Shown: positions 1 to 12,791 of the stretch, piece after piece
Numbering within the stretch: the stretch's first letter is position 1
How the letters are laid out: every line of letters starts with the position of its first letter
Origin: Caenorhabditis remanei
Lineage: Eukaryota; Nematoda; Chromadorea; Rhabditida; Rhabditidae
Reading direction: 5' to 3'
Assembly: GCF_010183535.1 (NCBI RefSeq)
Contig: NC_071328.1
Span: 5,952,001-6,016,000 of the forward strand
DNA length: 64,000 nucleotides
The notes under the pieces: generated by a model
The model's input: the letters and a program-made list of their open reading frames with translations, nothing else
Database searches by the model: none
What the model was told of the DNA's origin: nothing
Position numbers and translations under genes: made by a program

Positions 1-1381
1 GATTATGGGTTGCAGCTGATGTGACATTTTGCACGTGTTCTGTGGTAAGTATTTGCTGTTCTATCCTTGATTCAACTCATCGCCGTTTCAGGTAACAATA
101 TGTGTAATATCTGTGGATAGATATCTCGCAGTGACAAGACCACTTCGCTATAAAAGTATTGTAACTAAAACGAAAGTTATCACAGTGATGACTATCATTT
201 GGGTATTCTCATCATCAATTCTACTGACAACTGTTCGATGGGAGCAACCGGAATGTTATGATGATGTGAGTAGATTTGCCTCATTTTCATTTGAGAATTC
301 TGAATAATTTTCAGTCTCTCTGCTTCGTTGGAAACGAAATTCGACATTTGGCTCACAGTGTCGTCTTCGCTTTCTTCCTTCCAGCTTCAGTCACTTTAAC
401 TCTCTATTGGAGAATCTACAAACTGGCGAGGAACCGTCAGAAGGCGTTGGATCGCGGATTTCTCATGATTCTCGGCTCAAACATGAACTTTCTCACGAAC
501 ACACTAAGTCAGCAGGTATTTGCTTTTTTGCAACAAAAAACTTGTCCCTCTGGTGGTTCGAATCGTTGAATAATTCACCAAGTTTTCACACTCGGAGTTT
601 CAGACAACACTTCGTGTACATTTCGGGAAAACAAACGGGATGGTTGAGCATCAGCGGCGAGTTCTTAGGACACACGAGAGGATTGCGAAGACGTTAGGCG
701 TTGTTTCGTGTTCCTTCTTGTTTTGCTGGCTCCCATTTTTCGGGTTATACCTAACAAGTGAGTTCTAGATCCTAGTCTCTGATGAAACTTCAATCAATGT
801 TCATCTTTCAGACTACAAATGTTCGGGTTGCATTCCACCAATCGCTATCGACGTGGCAAGTTGGTTAGGCTACTGTAACTCAATGTTGAATCCAATTATC
901 TACTCATTCACTGTCAAAGAGTTTAAACGATCAGCGTTTCGACTAGTCGTTCCAATTTGGCAGTTCGTGAATCGATGTTTGCCATTCGTGCCGGCTCCAC
1001 CCGACAATATTTTGCAAAGGATTGCAAGACATGTTCATAGGCATAAGGAGAAGGTGAGTTATATCCATTTATATGGAAGAATACTAGAAAATGTAACTTC
1101 CAGGAAATGCAAACAAGGCATCGATCATTCGAGATGTCTTCGAACAAAAATGGAATGCTGACAACAAAAGTTCGCTCAAAGCGGAGGCAAACAGAGCCGA
1201 ATGTTGTCGGATTGATCACTCCCGATCATAAAGTGAGTATTTCTTTCAAATGATAGTCCCAATCTTCAAAAATCCCCTGTAAATTTCAAATCCAAACACC
1301 ACCTGCCATAAGGCTTCCATTCCCCGCTATTTCTTATCTCAAAAATCTATGCAATTCCAGTTGCAGACAGTGGCTTCGTAA
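1..1381 (+). CDS. Biogenic-amine-type G protein-coupled receptor (5' end missing)
   Basis: Exons 1-44, 92-265, 315-515, 604-757, 812-1053, 1104-1232 and 1361-1381; the gene starts outside the window. The first codons give TM3 (LWVAADVTFCTCSV) with the aspartate that binds the amine in this class, continuing across an intron into VTICVISVDRYLAV, the DRY motif. TM5, a short third intracellular loop (about 55 residues), TM6 with FCWLPFF and TM7 with NPIIY follow, then a basic cytoplasmic tail of about 100 residues. All exon phases agree. The family is a class A plasma-membrane receptor for serotonin, octopamine, tyramine or dopamine; ligand is not decided by what is visible. The short loop 3 argues against the long-loop SER-3/TYRA types. 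A SER-5-like receptor is possible but unproven. Confidence 0.9.
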
Positions 1382-2730
1382 CATCACACCACCGATATAT
1401 CTCCATCTCCATCTCTCTCTTTCTCTCTCTCTGGACGTGTTCATCTTCCCATGCCATAATTAATTTATTTTATCTATTCCAATCCATCCCACTCCCACTT
1501 CCTTTGTATCGATTGATCCCGTGTGTTCTTTTGGCTTAAAGCCATTTTGTGTATATAAAATCTTGAATCTTGAATCTACTCATCGTCACCGCTTTCTCTT
1601 TCTCTCTCTTTCATTTTTACCATGATGAATTATTCGACAGAGCAAAGACGTACTTCGGAATTTGAACTAACGAGAGAAAAAGAGAGAATACTGAGGGGAG
1701 GAAGAAAAAAACGATTTTTGCAATACACACATACAACTAGAGAGGTGGTTGCTGCGGAGATGAATTATAGATATGGTAGAAGAGTGGGAAATGTGAGAAG
1801 AGGAGCAACAAGAGGAGTTTGACTGAAACTAGGGGAGAGAGAGACACCGACCAAATAGCGTAATTAGTCAGATTGGATGTGTGCATATTGTTGAGAACTC
1901 TCAATGGAGTACTCTATAGAAATATGATTTTTGGTTTCTCAGCAAGACCCGAGAATTTATGCATTATATCAATCAACTTTTGGAAAAATTGAGGTTGAGG
2001 GGAAAACTGCAAAGTTTTACCATTGATTGGATTGAAGATTTGTTACATTTTATCATGCGGACTAATTTGAATCATGCATTTTCTAGGCCATGCAAAGAAT
2101 GTTACAAGTGTTATGACTCTGAATATATCAAAAACGCCTGTGACGTCTTCTGAGTCTTTGTCGTTTTTATTTGTATTCAGTGGATTCTGATGATTCAAAG
2201 TGTGCTACAATTCCATCTTCGATTGATGATGTGCCTAAATTTTTGAAGTCTTCTCCATGGGTTTGATGAACTAAACGTGCTCCAGAATTTACAAACCGTT
2301 GCTTTTCGGGGTTCTGGACATTTTAGTGTTTCAGATGAACGCCACAATCTCATTCTTAAGGAGTTGCAGTTTTTGAAGATTCTAGATACGGATTTCAAGC
2401 TCTCCGATGCCTTCTACTGTCAAAACTGTGAGCTTCGAAGAAAACTTAAAACTTCATTCTATCCAGAGTGAACCAATGAATCCGCCTACTTAGGGCTCAA
2501 TAACCTAAATAATACAACCCAAAATGACATCACAACGAGTTATTTCTTATGAATTTTAATCCAGAAATAACCGCCCTGATGTCCTAAAATATCCTTCATC
2601 TTTTTCTTCTTCCTCTTCTTTTTTGTTCGAATTCTCTCTTCTTTGACGTCACATCATCAGTCTCACATTCCCATTCCTATTCAAAATGGACAGAAAAGAA
2701 GCATGCGGGACGACGAAGGAAAAAAAGACA
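1382..2730. other. Intergenic region between convergent genes
   Basis: Separates the stop of the amine receptor from the end of the minus-strand PQ-loop gene. It holds CT-rich tracts near 1390-1440 and 1590-1620 and a possible coding relic at about 1940-2471, listed separately. I looked on the minus strand for the second half of the PQ-loop gene (another PQ-loop and three more membrane segments) and did not find it. Confidence 0.6.
1940..2471 (+). pseudogene. Possible decayed protein-coding fragment
   Basis: Three adjacent plus-strand stretches look protein-like but do not form one open frame. The first is 1959-2153. The second begins near 2180 with a Ser/Asp/Pro-rich run and stops at about 2268. 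The third, 2270-2471, has leucine-spaced text such as LKELQFLKILDTDFKLSD followed by a Cys/Arg-rich end. A frame change is needed at about 2262-2270 to join the second and third. The style recalls nematode F-box-associated families, but I cannot name a domain. It may be chance. Confidence 0.25.
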
Positions 2731-4064
<1,334 letters not shown>

Positions 4065-4073
4065 CTTTTCAGT

Positions 4074-7000
4074 CTGAAAATATATTGAATATGAAAAAAG
4101 ATGTGATTCTATTAGTAGAGCAGACGAGGTGGACACTAGTAGTAGTCGGTTGCTAGGCAGGGATTAAGAGTGGCAATGCTTCGAGAAGAGCTTTGTAGTT
4201 ACGCGAGTTCAATTGAAATCTCGGACTTTTTTTCGTATTTGTATGGAGGATTAGTGCACATTGCTATAGAGTAAAATTTCTTTGGGCACAGAGTCATATT
4301 ATTTTGATAACAACTTGAACTTGAATGAAGTACAATATGATTCAGAATTTTTTAAATAGAATTTTCATTCGAAAGGTTATCTGTTTAATGATGAGAGTCT
4401 TATTTCAAAACTTCATAACTTACTAGTTAGTTTGTTTGGATGTATATTGAGTAGAAAAAAAGAGATCATAAATCAAACGTTTTCCAGTAAGAAAACGAAA
4501 AATTATAAAAATTAGGCCCCGAGTAGAGACTTTTTTTACGAGACAAGGATCTTTATCACTATGAATACATACATTCGACCGATAGAATCGAAAGATGGGC
4601 ACTCCCTCACTTGGCCGAGATGTCCTTGGTCACCTCTTATGCTAATTATGGATTGGGGAAACATTTGAGGTGAGAAAACGAGAAAAACGAGAGAGGAAGA
4701 GAGATGGAGATGAACAAACTACTATGAGGATGCGAGGATTATGAAATTTTTTGAGTTCTTCGAGTGAGCAAAAAAATGTGTTTTTCAATGAGGAAACATT
4801 ATTTATTGCTACGGATTCATTCATTGCGCAAGACATTTCTTTTTTGACAATTAGAGTGTCGGGTTCGGAGTGGGTGTTTGGATACAATATTTATAACGGT
4901 TGAGAGCTGGCAATGAGGAAACGTCTGTTTACTTTTCCGCGAATCATCAGAAGTCATGAAGCTTTCCTATTCAAATTTTAAGAAAACTGATAATTTTTTT
5001 TGACAAAAACAACTTCACTCAAAGTTTGGAGCATTCTTTTCAATTTTGATAAAATTTATAATGATCAGCACAATATTCTTAAAGCAAAACCTATATTTTA
5101 AACTATTTATAGCTAAAACAGATTTCGCAAGTTAATTTTCCTAATGAAGTGGTAAATAGAAAAGCATCACCCGGGTGACTTGAATCTCGAGACTGCAGCT
5201 CACTTTCACCTGTTTATATTTCTCTCCCACAAATAATTAAATATATGCGGCATATTTTAAACAAAAAAAAGAACAATTGCGTTTTCTTCTTCTCTCTGTT
5301 GATGATTTTTACACACTGGATTTTGAGAGAAATAGAACAAGAGAGCGACTGAGTGAGAGGAGGAAGACAGGGAGGAAACGTGTAAAATATTTCAATTCTT
5401 GTTGTCAAATATTTATTAAAACTAAAAGAAAAGAGAAAGAAGAACTTAAAAGTCAAAAAATTAAGCAAAAACTTCGAGGAATTTTCGGAACTTCCGTAAG
5501 AAACCCTAAAGAGAAGTTACCAAGATTCGGTACGGTTCAACTCGATTCTGCTAATCTAATTAATTTAATTCGAACTAAACCGGTTTGAACTGAAAGTTTT
5601 GATTCGGACCAATCTAAAACTTGCAAAAAAAAGTCCGAGCGGGCTTCCGATGAATCTGTCGATAGTGTTCTCCTCTATTTTGGGAGGAAAAACCAGTTTT
5701 ATTCTTTTTTTTTGCGCAGATGGTATCGTCACATGACGTGGTTTTTCTTACAGATTCTCCAGAAAATTTAAGTTTTCTAACCTTTAGAAGTTGAGAAACA
5801 ATATCAAAAAGAGGACAGAATGATATAGTTAAGGAGGCGGAGAAGGAAACGGTGATAAGAAAAAATGTTATCATTTCTACAAAATATCAGCGATTTTAGA
5901 TGAAAACTTTAATCTCTTATATGTGATAAAAGTTTTTTTTCAAATTACATGATCTCACTCTCTTTTTCTTAGCTTCTCTCGAAAATCGTAGCTTCAAAAA
6001 TCAATATTTTCGAGAGAGAAATGAAAAGTGAAACGTTTCGATTGATTTTCTGAACAAACAGTACTAAAAAAGAGAAATTGTACTATATTTCCACACGAGA
6101 CATGAACAAATTAGAGTGATGACTCATCAGTTGACAGACACCAGACACAAAAAAGTTTTTACAGAGAACAAAATTATTTCAATTAGCCGAGAAAAAAATA
6201 AAACTTACCATGAAAACGGCGTGGAAATTTTCTTATCAAATTTCAAATTTCCTTTTTTACGAGCTTCTTATCACAGTAATCGAGAAGGCAGGAATCAGAA
6301 ACAGGTGAAAATCTGGAGACAAGTGGAAGTTTTCTTGTCCGATGACTCCGCCCACTTTTCACGAGAATGACGCCAGAAGGCGGTAGACACGAAAGTTGCG
6401 AGCTGGCGTCTTTCTTGTGTCGAATTTTTTTTCGTTAATCAGATGATTTAAGTTTTCCAGTTTTTCTGCGAAATGTTATGCAGATTTCTTCATATTTTTA
6501 TTTTCAAAAATTCAGGATTTGTTTGTTCTGTCCAAATAACAAAACTTCGAAAATTATCGATCCGTATTTCTTCGTATGAAAATATCTTTAAAGTTCGGTT
6601 AGAAAAGTTAAATACTGAGATGTTGAGGAAACAATAGAAACTGAATAGGAAATCATAGTTGTGTACAGCAGTGACTACTAGTGGCCCGAAATCAGATAAA
6701 AAAGTTTCGAAGTAATTTCAAAATAACTTATTTTAAATTTCTTCAATTATTTCTGTCATTTATTGGCTATTTCGTTTTTTTTTTTAGCCTCACTTGTAGC
6801 TTGCTTTTTCCATGTTAATTCGAAAAAAACGAGTTTTCATGAACCGGACGTCTAGGTAGTGATTTTAAGATGGTTTTATCAAAAAACAATTATTAAATTC
6901 AATTTTTTAACTTCGTGAAAAATCTGAGAAATTCACGAAACCTGCCGACAAAAAGATTTTAAAGTCGATTCTCAATGTTAGTATCATTTGAAAAAAAAAT

Positions 7001-8461
7001 TTTTAACGAGTCATGTTTTGGAGCATCATGGGCCCAGATTGCAAAACTAGATAGTACCCCACTGAAGCGCATGCTTTAACGCGTTCCACATCTCAAAAAG
7101 TATTTTAAACTGAAGGAAAATAGTAATATGAGAAAAAATGAAAAGAAAACTGTAGTTTCGAGAAGAATTCCTATCGTAAAGTTTCAATTGTGTCGTAATA
7201 ACGATGACGAATACATAGGGCGTGATAAAATAGACAATATTGAGTTTTAAAAAAGAAAAGAGATGATCAAAAATGTTTCCATAGAAGAGTAGTTCTTCAT
7301 GTTATACATAAAACAATCACTCTTGCATCTTTTCTTTTTTTCTGCTTCTATGAATATTGAATGCTAATTGTTTCTTTTTGAGTAATGGTGGTTAGTAGAT
7401 CTCGTCGTGAGAGAGCGGAAGCACAGCATAGAGAAGTGAGATAGTTAAGCACCGAATAGACTAATTTTTCGCGATGTCCGAAATATTGATTTCACGATTT
7501 CGACCACCTTATCCAAATATTTGCATAAGACTTGACTCATAGACTCGTAGGCTTCTCGGGGCGAACAAGGAAATTGAAGGGAGTCAGCGGAGAGAGAAAA
7601 CCAACTAAGTACAACACATAGTTTTTGACGCCGCTGCGCAAGAAATAACGTGAGAGAAGCTCCGGGAGCCGGGAGCGCCAATGAGAGGCGAAATGTGACA
7701 TATTTTGGGACGAAGAGAAAAGAAAAAGAAGACGTCCGTCAGGAGGCGACGGAAAACAAAATATATAGACTCTGGCGACGCTAGCACAGCTTCTAACGAA
7801 ATAGGGGGAGGGTTCGGCCCAACAACAAGAAACATTTTAGTGGTGGTTTGCTGGCTGACCTATACTGCCATCAAAAATGTGTTATGGGGGCTCTAGTGGC
7901 TCTTTTCTTTTGTAATGAGAAGGGGAGTTAGACCTTCTTGTGTTCGCTTTTCGACTATGTAGGTCTTTGTCGAAGTTAGGTTTTATTGTAGAAGTTTTTC
8001 CCATACCATCACAAACCTAAAAACAAATAACTGATTCCCGCATAGTTAAAAAAAAGTTTCGGGGCTTGGAGAAACGTTGAAAAGTAATCATTATATTCTA
8101 GCCCTAAATTTTTTGTGTAACCAGAATCAAAGTTGAGAAACTCAAGAAAATCAATTTAAAATTTCTGAAATTGATACATGTCTTGTCCAGATGGGAGAAG
8201 AATAAAATAAAAATAGAGATGTTTGGTAATGGTGCCTTCGTCGTTCTTCTTCTTCTCCTTTCTTTCTCGTTTTCTCTCTACCACTGCTCGGTTTTTTCGT
8301 TCTTCGTATCTCATAAAAAATCATGGTTTCGCCCCGATTTGTTTGCGTTTCATTTTGTTCCTCTTCTCCCCTTCTTTTTGGAAATGTTTCTTTTTTTGCT
8401 CTCTGACAGTATCTCCCTTTACTATCTTATTTTTTGTTTTCAGGGTAAAACACTTCCAAAA
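4074..8461. other. 4.4-kb gene-free region upstream of ngp-1
   Basis: Divergent upstream DNA for the PQ-loop gene (-) and the ngp-1 cluster (+). It is AT-rich. Several open frames exist on both strands, but none has splice signals, a domain or codon bias that I can support. Purine-rich (4670-4710, 5330-5370) and pyrimidine-rich (8240-8440) tracts occur. An imperfect inverted repeat of TCTCTCGAAAAT type lies at about 5973-6020. The part at 7.4-7.9 kb is more GC-rich than average and may be the promoter for ngp-1. No RNA gene was recognised. Confidence 0.5.
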
Positions 8462-11400
8462 ATGGTTAAAGCCAGAAAGGAGGGAAAAGTCAGCAGAAAG
8501 CTGAAACAAAAACCGGATTATGGACCGGTTAAAAATCGTCATACGTTCCGTGGTTCGAACCATTCTATGAATCCAGGTATTTATGAACTAAATCGAACGA
8601 AAAATACTTTATTAAAAATTTTCAGATCGTAAGGCTGATTCGGGAGACAAAAGTCAACGTTCGAAGGCTACCATCAACCGTCTTCGTATGTATAAAAGTT
8701 TCAAACCGATCAGGTTAGTAGAATTATTTGCGGAAAGTTATTCATTACCACAAAACAAATTTTCAGAGACTCGAAAGGAAAAATCGTGAAAGCCGCCCCA
8801 TTCCAGGAGAAGCTTTCATCAGGAACTCAGGCCAGAATCGAACCAAACAGAAAATGGTTTGGTAACACAAGAATTATCGGACAAGAACAACTCCAGAAAT
8901 TCCAAGCGAATCTTGGAAAGGTGTTGAGCGATCCGTTTCAAGTTGTCATGAAGCAAACGAAATTGCCGATTAGTCTACTTCAAGAGAAGGCTAAGGTTTG
9001 AAGAAAACGTAGTCATCCATCAAAAATTACGTAGTATTTTGCAGACGCAACGAGTGCATGTGACGGAAACTGAGAGCTTTGAGTACACTTTTGGAAAGAA
9101 GGCGTTGAGAAAGAAGGCCAAATTGAACGACGCTTCTTTGGAGGTAGGTTTTGTGTGGGAAATAAGAGAAGAGGGTGGGGTCGAGTCTAAATAACAATTA
9201 TTTTCAAAGCGTATGATATCTGGACTCAATTGATAAACTTGTAGGATATGACGAAAAGTGCAGAAGACAGAGAAGTTAAATACAAACCAGAATTGGATTT
9301 GAGCAGAGAAAAGGAGCTCGGAGACCGTCCGGAAAATCAGAATCCACTTTTCCGTGCCGGACAGAGTAACAGAGTATGGGGAGAACTGTACAAAGTTATC
9401 GACTCTTCGGATGTTGTCGTTCAAGTCGTCGATGCAAGAGATCCTATGGTGAGTCAACAACGAAAATTGATATAGACACAACACTATCGGTCTGGTTCGT
9501 ATTCATGATCAGCTACAGTATACTAACCTAGTACAGTATGGAAACATAGGGTATCATGCGACCATCAGCAGGCTGCTGGACAAACAGACAAACAGAACTA
9601 CATTCGCACAGTGGGAAAAAATATGAATATGTTCTAAAAAAAACAAAACGGAAAGCGTTATTTTCTTTTCACCAAACCAACTGCGACTGAATTCACAAGA
9701 GAAAAAAACGCATAGTGTTCAGTCGTTCGCAGTTTTCTTTAGTTTTTCCGCTTGTTCTTCTCAAACTACTTCACTCTTTTATTTTTATTTTTTCGCTGCT
9801 TTTCTTCCCTAGACAGACATAAAAAACGAAACGAGAACAAGGAATAAGAAGAGTGCGCGCAAACCTTTTTGTACTGATGAATTCGGAAGCTCCTTCGCAA
9901 AACGAAGGATTCCTTTTAGTATCGCGTTGCGTCGTGGTTCTAGAAAACCGAAGGTAATAAATGTTTACAGCCTTCTTATCAGAGTGTGTTGTGCTACCAC
10001 CTGAAAATGTTGCAATTTTCGAATTGTAGTGTGGAAACAGGGAAATATAAACAATATTTACAACTTCAACTTTTATGCATAATTCTTTCAGGGAACTCGT
10101 TGTCGTCACGTTGAGGAGTTCTTGAGAAAGGAGAAGCCACACAAACATCTTGTGACTGTTATCAATAAGGTCGATTTGGTGCCAACTTGGGTTACGGTAA
10201 GTTGCTGAATCATTAGGATAATAAAACAAGCTTTGAATTTTCAGAGAAAATGGATCGGAGAGCTCTCGAAGGAAATGCCAACCATCGCATTCCATGCCTC
10301 CATCAACAACTCTTTCGGAAAGGGAGCTGTAATCAATCTTCTCCGTCAATTCGCAAAACTCCACCCAGACCGTCCACAAATCAGTGTCGGTTTCATCGGA
10401 TATCCAAATGTCGGAAAGTCGTCTCTCGTAAATACTCTTCGTAAGAAGAAAGTATGTAAAACTGCACCGATTGCTGGAGAAACGAAAGTTTGGCAATATG
10501 TGATGTTGATGCGTAGAATCTATTTGATCGATTCTCCTGGAGTCGTATATCCACAAGGAGATACTGAAACTCAAATTATTCTTAAAGGAGTCGTTCGTGT
10601 TGAGAACGTAAAAGATCCAGAAAATCACATTCAAGGAGTCCTCGATCGTTGTAAGCCAGAACATCTCCGCCGTCAATACGGTATCCCAGAGTTCTCGGGT
10701 GTTGATGATTTCCTAACAAAGATCGCAATCAAACAAGGACGTCTTCTGAAAGGAGGAGATCCAGATATTGTTGCTATTGCTAAAGTAGTATTGAATGAGT
10801 TCCAACGAGGAAAGCTTCCATATTTCGTACCACCACCTGGATGTGAGGAGAGAGCGAAGAAGGACTTCGAACAAGCTCCAATCAATCAGATGTGTGCTGA
10901 CGATGATGAACAACTTCCACCAGATGCACAACTTGAATTAGATGATGTTGCTAGAGTAAGTCAAATATAGTTTTTGTTACAAGAAAAATTTCATGATGAA
11001 ATCTATTTCAGAATGGGGGTCCAGACGAGGATAAAGATGACGAAGAAATTGACGATGAGGAGCAGGAGGAATTGACAGAGATCGGATCCACGTGTTCTGG
11101 TCTCACTGATCTTTCTGGAATCAGTGATTTGGCAGAAGATTTATCAGATAGTGAAGAGGTTGTTGTCGAGGAGCAAACTTCCAGCGATGCTGCAGACAAG
11201 AAGAAGAAGAAGGATGATATCGCCAGTGTGAGAACTCGTGGAAAGAGAGGAGGAAAGAAGGCGAATAAGGCTAAAATTGCTGGAAAGACCATTGTTCAAG
11301 CTGCGTCGGAGAAGAAGGATAAGGTAACATATAGTTCATAGAATCTATCAATAAACTGGATGATTTCAGAGCGTTGTTGATTTTGCCAAACCAGGAGCTC

Positions 11401-11462
11401 AAAAGTCGAATATGTGGAGAAAGAAATTGGAGAAGAGACGAAAGGTCAAGCATCAGAAGTAA
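8462..11462 (+). CDS. ngp-1: Nucleolar GTP-binding protein 2 (NOG2/GNL2 family)
   Basis: Nine exons: 8462-8576, 8626-8713, 8767-8995, 9045-9143, 9245-9448, 10092-10196, 10245-10955, 11012-11323, 11370-11462. A CAG acceptor at 8441-8443 lies 18 bases before the ATG and could be a trans-splice site. The protein has the conserved NOG2 N-terminal region ([15 protein letters not shown]), then a circularly permuted GTPase domain: DARDPMGTRC, the G4 motif NKVD, the G1 P-loop GYPNVGKSS, a G2 region around [10 protein letters not shown], and G3 DSPGV. An acidic stretch and a Lys/Arg-rich tail follow, typical of nucleolar proteins. The family acts in late nuclear maturation of the 60S ribosomal subunit. 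It is probably the first gene of an operon with nepr-1. Intron 5 is unusually long (643 bp). Confidence 0.95.
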
Positions 11463-11824
11463 ACTTCCTGTCTCCAGTGATAACTTTTGTCTGTTTTTGT
11501 TGTTATTTCCAATTATTGTTAAAGCCTTTTTCTCTCTGTTTCTATTTTTTAATTGTTAATGATTCACACAGTTTCTTTTCAAAATAATTTTCGCACTTTT
11601 ACCCTGGAATGAAGATATTTTGTTGGTTGGCTTTTTTGTTCTCAAAATCCGCTTCGGTTTCATTGCCTATTCTTATATTTCTAACACTTCTTCCCCATGA
11701 AATATCATGGATTCATTCTAACATTTTCAGAGAATTTTGAAAGGAAACCAAGTTATAACCACGTTGTTTTAATAATCTGTGATCTTTGTTATCTACTCTA
11801 CATACACAATCAAAAGCCCCAGAA
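11463..11824 (+). promoter_or_regulatory. ngp-1/nepr-1 intercistronic region with trans-splice acceptor
   Basis: Only 269 bases separate the ngp-1 stop from an AACATTTTCAG acceptor ending at 11731, which is followed by a 93-base leader to the nepr-1 ATG. A spacer of this size on one strand, T-rich before a TTTTCAG, is the usual pattern in nematode operons, where the downstream message receives SL2. I infer the operon from spacing; the sequence cannot show SL use. Confidence 0.65.
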
Positions 11825-12605
11825 ATGGCGGCGAGAAAATTGAACGAGGATCCGTCAGCGGCTTGCGAAGGTGAGAAGATCATCGAGATATCTGCTAAAA
11901 ATAAAAAATAAAATTCGACCCTGAGAAGTTCATATATGAGAATTAGGATTTTTTTGAATATCGCTTCTTCGAGTTGCGATTTGACTGACTTCGGGAAAAA
12001 GTTTATTAAGTCCAAAAAGTGTTTTTGCAATTGATGCAAATCAATTGCAAACTTTGTGGCATAATCTCTTGTTAGTAATGACTCCAGATCTGAGATTCTT
12101 CGAACGACGATTGACAGAAGTGATCACATATATGGGACCATCATGCACACGATGGAGAAGTAAGTTTCCATTCGATTATGATTTATTATTACCTCAGTTC
12201 TCAGTTTCAGTTACAATCGTCGTCTTCGCGGTAATAATTGGTGTGATCGGATCGAAATATGTGACAAGAGAAGTAGTTGGTTTTTTCGGTTATCTCGCAG
12301 ACTTTACGATCGTTTTCAGAATATTGAGCAATTCGAAACGTCAATATCTCACTTTCTATTCACTACTCATCTCGATTTCACATTATGCGTTTGTGTCGGT
12401 TTTCTGCTATTCGGATTACTCGGTGTACACAGGAGAATCGTGGCGCCAACGATGTAAGGAAGCTTGTTCACCTAATTTAACACTAACTCACTAAATTTTC
12501 AGTGTTGCCCGCCGATGTCGTGATGCGTTGGCTCCATTCAGTCTGAGTTGTGATCACAATGGAAAGCTAATTGTAAAGCCAGCTGTTCGCAGTCCAACAC
12601 TTTGA
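11825..12605 (+). CDS. nepr-1: Nuclear envelope phosphatase regulatory subunit (CNEP1R1/TMEM188)
   Basis: Exons 11825-11870, 12088-12159, 12211-12272, 12320-12453, 12503-12605. The translation follows human CNEP1R1 closely: [11 protein letters not shown] at the start, TRWR before the first membrane segment, a second hydrophobic segment ending [14 protein letters not shown], then [16 protein letters not shown] and GKLIVKP near the C terminus. The family is a two-pass protein of the ER and nuclear envelope that activates the CTDNEP1 phosphatase, which dephosphorylates lipin and so controls phospholipid synthesis and nuclear membrane shape. Exon 2 could also begin at 12076, adding four residues in frame; 12088 aligns better. 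The 15-residue N-terminal exon is variable in the family. Confidence 0.93.
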
Positions 12606-12791
12606 ACTCGTCCTCTTTTCCCAATTTCTCTTTCAATCAAATCCCGATTATCTATCTACTTCCATCCATTCTCCCATCAAATCTCCTTTATTGAATTTAT
12701 GTGTAAAAATGGTGATTGTATTTATTTTTCGAATCATTTATTTATTTTTCGTACCTTTTTCTCGCATAGTTTTAAATCTCTTCATGAATGC

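Noticed and set aside
545..565. GGTTCGAATCG resembling a tRNA B box
   Set aside because: There is no A box or cloverleaf at the right distance, and it lies in an intron of the amine receptor.
1622..1822. 66-codon plus-strand open frame after the amine receptor
   Set aside because: Low-complexity Arg/Glu text from a purine-rich tract, with no homology recognised.
8171..8461. N-terminal extension of ngp-1
   Set aside because: The open frame upstream of the ATG is hydrophobic noise from a pyrimidine tract; a TTTTCAG acceptor at 8443 ends it, and the conserved protein starts at 8462.
9771..10676. 301-codon open frame on the minus strand
   Set aside because: It is antisense to exon 7 and intron 5 of ngp-1, whose protein is clearly conserved; no domain is visible in the minus frame.
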